Assembly (NCBI GenBank): GCA_947652115.1
Contig: OX393562.1
Location: forward strand, 4,739,339 to 4,803,338
Origin: Blastomussa wellsi
Taxonomy: Eukaryota; Cnidaria; Anthozoa; Scleractinia; Plerogyridae
Direction: 5' to 3'
Length of the DNA stretch: 64,000 nt
Shown here piece by piece: positions 47,801-59,800 of the stretch (its first letter is position 1; each line of letters begins with the position of its first letter). Both the position numbers and the translations under genes were made by a program. Below the pieces are notes generated by a model. The model ran no database searches. It was not told where the DNA came from and saw only the letters and a program-made list of their open reading frames with translations.

Positions 47801-50800
47801 AGAATTAACGTGAATTTGCTTTAAAGGTCATTTCCATACTGTACTGCACAATCTCTGCCTGCAATGTTTATCAGGTCTCACACGATAGAATGTAAACAAG
47901 CCAAAATGAAAATTATGCACAAAAACTTACCTTTTTCTTCATTATTAATATCCGATATCCTTGCAAAACAATAATAAAGAGTAGACGAACCTCGACCATA
48001 TCCCAAACCAACGTTTCAGCTTATCGAGAACTCCCAAATGAAATGACCCATAATGGTGGACTCAAAAACATCATGTACGTAGTAACCGAAGTGTAACGTA
48101 TCAATGAATTCAAAACAGAAATGTAAACAAATCCCGAGACTGCGCAGTACGGACTGGAAATAGCCCTTAAAGCTTTCACATTTGAATTCAAATTTCGCAC
48201 TAACCCTGGATTATCTTAACCTAACTTTGAACAATCCGGCCCAGAGCAGCAATATATCGGTACAACCATATTGAACCACTAAAAGTTGCCTCTGGTTAAA
48301 AACTAATTGCGAAGTCGTCAAAATGTAACCACAAACTGCTAACTACATATTGAGCAGTGCACGTATGAAAATTGCTTAGACAAGGCATTCATCATTTCCT
48401 TGCGCACAAAGCTTGTTCTAAAATAGCCTACTCACAGTTCTAAGATATGACATACATCCTAATACATATGTAGACTTCTGGAATAAGGTACAGTACATGT
48501 ACTTCTGCTATTTTGCAGTTAAAAACTTATCTCAAGACTCATTGCCATAGCTGCATAGCTGGTCGAATGCAAACAAGAATATTATTGCCAGCATTGAAGA
48601 CTTAAAAGAGCTAGGTCACGATATTGTGAGTTATTTTTTGCGACAAACCAAATTACCTTTAAAACATCGTAAACCTCAAACCAATAGTTTACTAAGGACG
48701 AAAAACACTTAGGAGGTAGTAGTAAAGCAAAAAGGAACAAGGATGGTTAAAGATGGAAAAGATCGAGACGGATTTTCAAAAGGCATTGTAGCTCCTTCAA
48801 GTTTGCATTGTGGTCTGCTATCTGCCAGTCTATACCTGTATATTCTTCATGGATGTTACATGTAATATCATTTAAATATTTAGATTCTTACCAGTTTAGA
48901 AGCATCAATAAATTGTGGTTCATCCACATCTCCATGGGGATCATTAGCAAGTGTTGTCACTGATCGCTCGACATTCTGAGCAAAGTGTGGAATAACTGAA
49001 AGGAACAATATACCAAGCGATAACCTTTTAAGCCTAGCTTTGTAGAAATAAAAGTTATTTGGTTTTAACTCTGAATAAGAAATCCAAAGTTAAATGGGAC
49101 CATAAGAAAGATTAAATTGAGCAGTATTTTCATGTAGGACTTAAGAGAAGTGAAACTGAATGAAATTTGTAGTTTGACTGTAGTTTGGCTGCCTGCACAT
49201 GGCACAATATTGTGAGAATTAACTTGACTGTCCTTCTGGAATGTAGTGTTAAACAGTGTTTGGTTGGAAAAATTAGCAAAGCAGTAAAGCATTTTGACTA
49301 ATAAATAGAGTCTGAAAAACAGTAACTTTTCGTTATGAACACTTCGAGGACTTACATTACACTGCTGAACTGTTCTTTCATATTCACAACAGTTCATAAG
49401 CAGTCATATCAGTTTTGGGAGAGCAAATCTTTCATTACTTGTCTTGCTGCAAATTGATTTTGCATCCTGTGACCCGGTGTGGGGTGGAATTGCAGTGCGA
49501 GCTGCCAAAATTTATCAGAAATTTCCACCTGCTCCAGTAACCGATCAGATAATAGAATAAGCAGAATTTCGCCCGCTCAAGCACTTGGAAAAAATTTAAT
49601 GTAGGCAAGGTATGTAATTAGACAAACCCATAACTAAACTTACTCTCATTCCGCATAACCAACACTGCCCTCATCACACCATCAGTGTACGGTCCTTGTT
49701 GGTAGTTCTCCATTTCTGCACTGACCACATCTTCAAGCCTGGCTGTGCGTCCCCGAATCTGTCCAGCCGTCCTGTCCACTGCCTCAGGGTCTTTGTCTTG
49801 CAGAGCTTGCACACATTTGTTGACATCTTCCAAGATGTGAGCCTCTAAAGATACAAAAATATCAAGAAACAGTCAATCAAAGGACAACACCTACAGTACT
49901 TTGTATAAGCTGACACTCCATTGGGTATCACATCTCCAGTGGCTGGTGACAGCCTTAATCTTAGTAACCAGGACATGTTTTTACCCACCAGAACTGTCAC
50001 ACTTGCATGTAACTAATACTAATTAATGGGTTTGTGACAAATGAAGACAGCAAACAGGCACTCAGGCTAGCCTAAATGACTCTGGCGTGTGTAAATTTAT
50101 GTTTTTAATTTTATTGTAATATACTCGTGTCTCTCGTAATTTTAGCTTTTTAACTTTTATTATATTACATATTTGTATTCATAGTTCTATATTTTGAGGG
50201 CCACAAGTTTATTAACCTTTGGCTGTTAAGTATTTACCCCTCTTTAAATAAAGTCCGACATAATCTACATATATGGGTGAAAGTTGCCTTCTTGTAATTA
50301 AGGTAGAAAGTGTCGCATTATCAATGTCTGTGGCATTTTTGGAGCTTTGGTGAACTTATGAAGACCATTCAATTAGGCCACTGCAGTATTACTGCAGGTT
50401 ATTATATACATGAAAAATGTATTCAAAGCCTTGATTTGGCATGTACAGTAGTTTTATAAGAGAGTTTTTGCTCTTGCTTTGTTAAATTTTAATTCTCATG
50501 TTTTGTTCACTTTGAGGGCAGTATTCATCATTATTTTTCTGGGTGGTGCACTGGTGAAAAATTAAGTTTACTACAAAAAAATTGCTAAATATATCAAAGT
50601 ATAATACAAAATGTGAATGCAATGAAAAGGAATGCCTTCAAATATCACTTAAAAGAATCCAAAGGCTGCAACAAGACAACACAATTATATATCTTATAGC
50701 TAATGATATTTTTTTATTCTCATAAACTGCCTGCTTGAAAATGTATTGACACTGTAAGGAGAAATTAGTTTTAGATTATTATTATAAGAGAAAGATGACC

Positions 50801-53800
50801 CACCTGTAGTGGCGAGAAAGTCCTCGATGCCAGTAATATCATCAACAGCTTCAGTCAGGACTTGAAGCTGCTGTTCCCAAGCCTCCTTGAACACATCCAT
50901 GTTCTCACGAGCCACTTTGCTATGAGGACGAGCAGCAAGAGTTCGAGCTGCATTAATCACCTGTAATATAGCACACAGATCGAGTGAGGGGGTAACCCTG
51001 TGCTGGATTAGCATCCCATCCAGGGGGGAGTAGAAATACTCCTAGTCAGTTAATGCTACAGTAACTGGAATAAGCTCCAGCCTGATGGACCACTAGGCTC
51101 ATACGCAGACTTTACCAAAAAGGTGACCAGTGCTTAGCCCACTGCTTAAGCTATAATAGATACACCTCTCGTATGTAAGCATTGAGTTCAGTATTCCCCC
51201 TAAATAGGATGACAGCAATTCAAATTGACATTTTTCAACTGGTTTCTGTTTGATACCAGACGTTGCATGTACAGTGCTATCTAGTTGTCTGCAGTGTTGT
51301 GTCCAATACTTTGATATAACTTATAGCAACAAGTTGGTTGCATCTCCTTTTCATTGGACTCAACCATAAAGGTACAAAAAGGAAAGTCTGCATCAAGCCT
51401 AGTGGTCCACACTGCTGCAGCTTATCCCAGTTTCCTTAGCATGAAGCGGCTAGGAGTATTTCTACTCCCCCTGGATGGGATGCTAGTCGACAGAAGAGTT
51501 ATCCCCTAGCATTAAATTTGCTGGTACCCGTTTTTCACCTGGGTGAAGAGAGGCACAATGGGAGTTAAGGTTGGAACTCGGACCATCCAATCCAGAGTCC
51601 AGCACACCATAAGGCCTCCATACTCGACCACAGGTTTACATAATTGCTGTAGCAAGGAAAATTCTTATTCCAGTCAATTTGATCAGAATCAGCAAGGAAA
51701 ATTCTAATTAGTCAGTTTGACCAAATGTCTTGATGATGTAAACAAACTTCATTCTTACCTGTGGGCACAGATTCTGCAGTCGTTTAGCTGCCAGTCTCAC
51801 CATCTTCACCTTCTCTGGGTTCACAGACATTGAACAGGCAAGATTGGCAACCTGGTTTGAGATAAAAAAATATGCTAAGACCAGAGAACTTAATACATAA
51901 CATGACTACGAGATCTATGGCAAAAATCACAGTAACTGCCAAAGTTGATTTAACAACTGCATCACTAAGTGGAGGTTGGGTGCCTGGGATATCCAGGGTC
52001 TTCCACTGTTGGCAGCCAGCCCCTAGACTGAGTACCGCTCCCATGGCTGGCAAATCCCCGAAACCCAGCCTTGAGCCCCCATGCCAGGCATCCAGGCACC
52101 TGTCACACTGCCAAGCAGTGGAAATAGGGAAGGGAGGGGGGAAAGAAGACAGCTAAAATGCCAAGCACAAGATGGCAGACAAAGCTGCACGATGAATGCT
52201 GCTGTGTGACTGAATGAACCATGTGAGCCTGTGAGCCCAGGATGTAGACCGCTGACCCCTACCCGATGACCGCTAACCACTGACTGCTACTGCTCGTTGT
52301 TGTTAACTTTGTTAAACTATGCATTTTAACCGCATGAACATGATTATGTTTGTAGATCAAATTCCTCTGCTTGCAGCTCACCTCCTCTAGTTTAGCAGCA
52401 TGGTCTATAAATAACTTGGCGCACTCTTCAACTTCTCTCTCATTCCCGGCCTGAGCAGCTTCAATCATCATGATCAGCGGCATGGTTGTCTCCAAGAACG
52501 AATCTGACACATGATCCACCACTGCACGACGCAACTACATAAAAACAAAATCAATACATAACTGCATGTATTACTAATAAAAAATCAAATTTATTACTTA
52601 AACCACCAAAGACCAGATCCAAACTTTCAAGCCATTGACCTGAAGACTGAAACACAATGTTTCTCCATCCATCATACATTTTACTGAAGGCAGTAAAATT
52701 ACCACTGACAGTAACTACGCTGTATCATGTAATTGAAAGATGGGCCATTGACTTGAAATTTCACAATTTATTAATTTTTACCTGTCCCCTGAGCTCTCTT
52801 GTTCTCTTACACATCCTTTCTAGGGCTTGGTCCAAGGATCCTCCGGGTGTTGCCTTTTTCTTCCCTGTTGCCTGTAAAAACAAAGTGTAAAACAACATTT
52901 TTAACTTAATAGAAAGCTGATCAATCTACATTGCGGTCAACTTTCAATCTTGGATGAAACCTACCACAGCTAAAAAAATTACATATTGATGAGGGTTGCA
53001 AGGCATTTGTAATATTTAGTATTCTCGATCAGAAAATTAAACCTGTGGCACTACAATTCTTGGTTGAATTGGAATTTTAAAATGTTGGTTTTTATGGAGG
53101 GAGAAAAACCAGAGAACCCCAAGAAAAACTTCACAGCAAATTCAACCCACATGTGAGACAGTTCAGGAATCAGTCCTGCGTCACATTATTGGTGAGATGA
53201 GAGGGCTCTCACCACCATGCCATCCCTTTTCCCCCTTAAATGGATTGGTCTGGATACCGTGCATCGAACAAATAAAGGGGAACAAGCAGACAACTGTTAG
53301 TGAATTCTTACATGATTCATGTACTCTGAGAGTAGATCCTGCAAGGCTTGCCGCACTCCATTACAACTGGCGATGATCTTATCACGTGTATCATCTCTGG
53401 TGGACATTGAGTCTGCTAACTGAGCTGCTCCACTTATAATGCTCTCCAGGCGTTGTTCCAAAGTGGGACGCGTGCGTTTCTCTGAGTAAGAAGTCGGATC
53501 CATAGCAATTTGGGACTGAAAAACCAAAATAGAATCAAATGTTTTTAGTTGCAAGTAGTAACTGTTATTAATCTCACTTATTATAAGATTCCTGTTCAAA
53601 ACAAATAAAAAAATAAATGCATGTTCAAGACATGAATTTGTGCATGTACAAAGATACAGACCAGGGCTTGAAATTGCGACTCACTGGTCGCCAATGCGAC
53701 CAAAAATTGAGCACTGGCGACTCAATTTTCAGAACTGGTCGCTTATGGGAATGTGTAAATACAGAGTATGAGCTAGAGTTCAAACAGGGTTTTGTCGAGG

Positions 53801-56800
53801 TGGCCGTAAGTAGAGCTGTCCACTTACGAGAGTGTCCATTAGGAGATCTTTGACTGTATGAAGAAAACCATCACCTTCAGACCAGAGACTTATTACCAGA
53901 GAACAATGGTAGCTCTATACCTAAGTGTTATTTGTGCTGTTTCCAATCATTGTATAGTTCTTCAGTTGTGACTTTTCTTGCATGCAAAGGAAGGTTTAAA
54001 ATAGTGTCCTTGTGTAAGTTATACACAAAATAAGTTGGCGACCAAAATTTACGATCTGGCGACCAAACTTTTCCCGTTAGTCGCCAGCTGGCTCCCGAAT
54101 GAAAAAGTTAATTTCGAGCCCTGCAGACAGTAAACAAACCATAGGAATTGAATCTACTATGTTATGTAGTAGACCCAATCACTCATTAACAAGTTTGATC
54201 TCAGTCTGCCAAACCGCCTATTATAGTGCAGGACAAAAATGGTTTTCAACGCTTCTTGATCATCTCTTACCCACCCCCTCCCTCCCCCTGAGCAATGTTG
54301 AAAAATGTATGGGATGGTCACTTCTCAACATTGCTTGATGTGAAGGGTGGCTAGCAGTCAATTTCTCTGGAATTATCCAGTCGCATAATTTGTTCATTCT
54401 CCACTTACATCAAAGTCGTCCAAAGCTGACGCTAATGCTCCTGGTGTCTCCAATGGGTGCGGTCCGCTCACACCGGTGGCTTGTGTGGCACCTGAAATGG
54501 CATTCACTGCTTCTGACATTTGCTTCATGACATAATCTCTGTTGGCTTTAGCAGACGCAACTTCAGGATGTCGCACATATGCCTGAGGGAAAAAAAAACA
54601 AAAAACTGTTTGTTTATAAATTATAGGTTAATATTGTAATCCCAAAATCTCTGGTTTAAGCTACATTGCAGATCTATCTTAGTACTGCCACTCAACCCTT
54701 CTACAGTATTAAAAAAGCCAAATGGCCAGCCACAGAGTGGTCAGGAGTATTCAGTGTTGCAATATATATATATTTCATTTAATCTGTTTATTTGTTTCCG
54801 ACATGCAAATGCGTGTTAGTCATATTTGTTGCCGGAAATTCCTGCACACAGTTAAGATGAAATGGGATTCACTCAAGCGCTGTTCCCATCGTGGCTCTGT
54901 AGCTCAGATGGTAGAGCAGTGGACATGCAGCCCAAAGGTCTTTGGCTCAAATCCCACCTGAGCCACTGAAATTTTTTTTTCAGTGGTCAGGATTAATCAG
55001 TGTTGCAAATTATATTCATTTAACATTTGATTCTAACCCAGCCTTCTATTATTATTAAGAATTCTTAAACAATTTGCAATACTCATTGCAAATATATTTT
55101 GTTGCTTTTAAGCATCTGGTATGTAAAGTAACTGGTATGCGAAACAAGAAGTACCTTCAAGTTCCATAGATTCATTTGGAACTAACTTCAGGGCTCGTAC
55201 TCTTTTTGGACTAAAAATTCTAGGACTTTCAAGGACACATTTTCCATTTTTTAAGGACTCCACGCACTGCAAATTCCAGCGTTAATCAGCTGCTCATAAT
55301 AGCGAGTGTGCCTAGCAGACAGGTAAGTCTAGGTTGATTGGAATTGGTGTAGATACAAATTTCAAGGACTTTCCAGGACTGACTGCAATTTTCAAGGACT
55401 TTGAAGGCCTTGAATTTTTATTCTGAGATTCAAGGACTTTCAAGGCGCATGTGAACCCTGTAACTTGGCATTTAATGATTAAAAAATCATTCCAAAATTA
55501 ATGGCACCTGTGTAAGGTCAGGTATCACGTACCTTGGATGAAGACAACAACATTTTGCTGGACTCTTTCAGAGTGGCTCTGGCAGCAGCCATGTCATCTT
55601 TTCTCTGTGGGTCCTTCAAATCCTATTTTTAATTAACAAAACAAATAAATATGTAACCCTTAGGTAAATCACAATTTAAAAAGGACTAAACAAGTCTTCC
55701 TTAATTAAGAGTGGTAACACCTCTGTGCTCCTTGCCGCAACAATGGTTTAAGTTGATAGATTATCTCTACTTACAGCTTGTCTCTTTCCAGACAGCTTTG
55801 CCAAGTCCATCAAGTCATTTCCAAGATTCTTAAAAGAATTCAACAAGTCTGCAGTGTTGCTGGCTTTCTCTAATTCCTTCAGTCTCTTCTCCACCTATAA
55901 TGAAGATCACACAATAAAATATAAATTTTAAATAGTAACAATTCAAACTGATATTGGATGCAGATGTAACTGCAGTTTAACTAACCAGTTTCAGTGAAGC
56001 CAGGAGCCGATACACGTCTGCCATGTCTGCAACACACAGCAACCTTGTTACAGATGACAACAGTGCTCGGGCAGCTTTGACCATTGTGGCTCTTTTAGCT
56101 GACGTACATGGATCATCTGCAAACTCTTTGGCAGCTACATGCATAGAATCACCTAAAAGGCAAGGCAGAGATTTTTAAAACAAAAACTATTTTTTCATAT
56201 TTTTTCCCACCTCCTACCCAAATCCCCCCTTTCATCACCCCTTCCCTGCATTAAGTCAAATCATGTTATATGGGGAACATCAATTACTCACTTTTTAATA
56301 TTATTAGTGCGCATTTTTAGTTCTTTTCCATAATCCAATGGAGCACACTGATAGCAGGAGCAAATCACTTTGCCATGTTTTTTTTTCTGGCGTGGGTTTT
56401 TTATATACTTTTCCATAAAAGAATTGGTTCATGCTCTTAGCTGGCAACATAGAGTTATGGTGCACATTTGGGAAGTTTGGAGAGCACGAAAGAAGCTAGA
56501 GTTGTTTTCGGTTATCGCCTCCAGGAACTCTTATGCTTCTTTTGTGCTCTCTAAACTTCCCGCCTGCATGCACTACGACTCGATGGTGCACGCTAAAGTA
56601 CTGAACAAACCAATTGTTAATAATGCAAATTAAATAATCATAACATGACTTGTACAAGAAATCACTGACAAAAGTTTGTTTAAAAGCTTGTTCAAGTTTG
56701 TTTGCTTGTTAAGACAGAAGTTGTGTTCAAGTCCTACCTGCTCCTCGGCAATCCTTGCATGCAGCTAACATTTCTTCTCTGATCTCAGGAAACTCCTGAG

Positions 56801-59800
56801 CGATGTCCTCTCCTGTTTTAATCAGTCGAGCCGTTGCATCTTCGATATCCTGTGCAAGTTTGTGTGCATTCTTGGACTTACCAAGCTTGCTTCCTTTCTT
56901 CTTAGGATGATTAACCAAGGTAGTTACCTGAATAATTATTATGAGATAATTAATATAACTGAGCTACAGTATGTCTTGTGATACAAAGTAATACATGTAC
57001 ATGAGGGGGTAAGTTTCTAAAGAAACCGTGATGCTGCGTCGGTGGGAAGTATAATTTACAATATAATTTGGTTTTATCAACTGGGTTGATAATGTGAATT
57101 GGTCACCGTAAAGAGATTTGAGTGCTGACGTTTCGAGTTCTGGCCCTTTGTCCGATTCGCTCTGACGAGGGCCTAACGCTCGAAACGTCAGCTCTCAAAT
57201 CTCTTTACGGTGGCCAATTCACATTATCAACCCAGTTGATAAAACTAAATTATATTGTAATACATGTACATGTTGATTGAACATCTTCAACTCCTATAAA
57301 GGAGAAGAGACCTGAATTATAGTAACTTTTGTAATTGTTAAAAAACTGGAACGTGCAAGAGTTTTCATTGGCTTAGCCAGCATGAAATTAGAAATACTAT
57401 GCTCCACAATATGGAAAGCATGGACGGGTCAGCTCAAAATTAAAAAAGAGCTTAAATTTTGAAGATTTCAAATAATTCCATTTACACGGCACATACATCA
57501 TGCAATATTGCTAAGACAGAAACAAGGATCAATTTTCAAACTTTGTGTACAGTTCTGCATGAAACTAAATAATCCTGATTACCAAGAGTCCAGCTCTCCT
57601 TACAGCCATCAGGTTAAAACATTACTTAAGAAATAGGAAAGATGAAAGTTGATTTGTTTAATTGTCACACAATGGAACCAATTTGAGGTGCTGATGGCAT
57701 AACCAACTCAAATTGTTGTCTTTACTCCATGGTGAGATCACTGTTCAATGTTCATCTTTCCTATCTTATCAATTTATACTCATGCATGCCCATGATCTTT
57801 CTGGTCTGCACCAGGGATCGAGACCTCTAGCCAGTCTGAAGTTTTAAACTTGCACAGAGTACTTGTTCTGTCATTTTCAGCCAATCAGATTAATTTTGTC
57901 AGATTTGACAACCAGTCTGTGAATCGTGAAATTGTGGTATTAGAAGCAGCCAGATCAGAGCCCGCCTCTAGAGACAAGAATGATCTTATCCTACGTATGA
58001 ATAATGATGTGTATGTGGTTCCAAAAATATCTTTCCCCACCTCACAGATGTATCACACAGGGCTTTGCAAAGTTGAATTTAATTACTGGGTATATGGGAG
58101 AGGGATAGCCATTATCAGTTTTGTCATCAGTCCCTACATGTATTGTTTTGACATGGTTCTGAAGTCTCAATGACTCAGTTTATAAGAACGCTACAGGATC
58201 TACTTCTTTGTGCATCTATTACATAAAACATAAAAATTTATTAATTGGACGGAGTGGAGTACAATAATTTCGATTTGAAATTACGCATACAACGTGTACT
58301 AATCCCTAGATTGTACGACGCATGGTTGAATCATTAATTAATCGAATCAAAAACAAATTTTGAGATTAGGAAGTCTTTTAGTGAGTACCTATCTGTGTGA
58401 AAAGTTTTTACAAACTGTGGGAAAGCAGCAAGAAACACAGGTAGCCCAAGCTCTCTATATGAACCATACAAACAACATGGCTTCAAATTATAAGGCAGGG
58501 GTTTCAAAACAAGCCGGCAACTGCCAGAGTTCCGCTGGTTACTTGATTATGTATATGTTGCCAGTTACTTCGATCATTTGGTCACCCAATAAGCTTTTGA
58601 CAAACAAGCTCATCTTGTCACAGCCGTCTACTGTCTCTTCCAGTGGCTGATGCCTACTTCACAACATTTTGAAACCCTTGATTTAATAAAGGGTTTGCAC
58701 AGGAATTCCAACAAAGGATCCATGCATGCACATGTAGTTATACATGATATTTCCAAATGGAGAGTCGGGAATTAAAAATAGCTTAAAATGCCTTAGATCG
58801 GTGAAATCATCACAACACACCAACAAAACAATTAAGCCTTTTATTGACAATTTTTACTTATAACTACATGTACCTCAGTGAATCCTTTGTCAGAATTCCC
58901 ATAGATCTGTCACACATATTTTTAGGTCTTACAAAAATACGCATATTTTTTGGGTCTTATCTTCGAGCGAACTTTTTGTTTCGGGTTTGTTGCGATCAGC
59001 GGATCAGAAAAATATTCATTCAAACTTTTTTTGTATTTTTTGGGTTGGAAATTTTGATGCCAGGTATTTTTTGGGTCTAAAATTTCAGGCTTGTGTATTT
59101 CTTTGGGTTTGCAATATGAAGCTCCGTCGAATGCCCCTGTTATGCATACTTCGAGGACCCCCTGGGGGCAAGAAAGAATCCATCCAAGTGCATGTGATTG
59201 ACACGCAAATGACGTCCAATTACAGGTATCCAATTTGAAGTTGTTCAAGTTGGATACTTGTAATTGGACAACCATATGATCAGTTACCAATAACAGGACA
59301 AATATATATGCACAGAACCAATCAATAATTTGGTCATAGATACGACTGTGGACGAAACAGTAGTAAAAACAAGAACAAATAGCAAATAGTATAGAATCAC
59401 TTTAAGCCTGGTTTTCATATGTTAGAAAAATCCCAGGCGGTCGGGGATGTCACTGTTTCCCGACTGTCCCAGATTTTACCAATACTGTATATTGGAGACA
59501 CCCCAGACGTACTGCTGCACATTCTCTCAACATTCTGAATTTGGGACTGGCGCCAAGCAATTGAAAAGAAACTAGAGGATTGGCAACAAGTTAAAACTAT
59601 CGGAAACATCCCCGGCAGTGGATATTTCAGTTTTCATATGCTGGAAATGATCGCCAACCATTGCAGAAACCTGGGACGCGTCGGAAAAATAGAAACACTC
59701 CTGATTTGTCGCCGACCATGCCTGGCCATCGGGGATATAAAAGATTTTCAATTTTCATTAGTCGGAAAAATCTGGGACGGTTGGGAAACAGTGAAATCCT

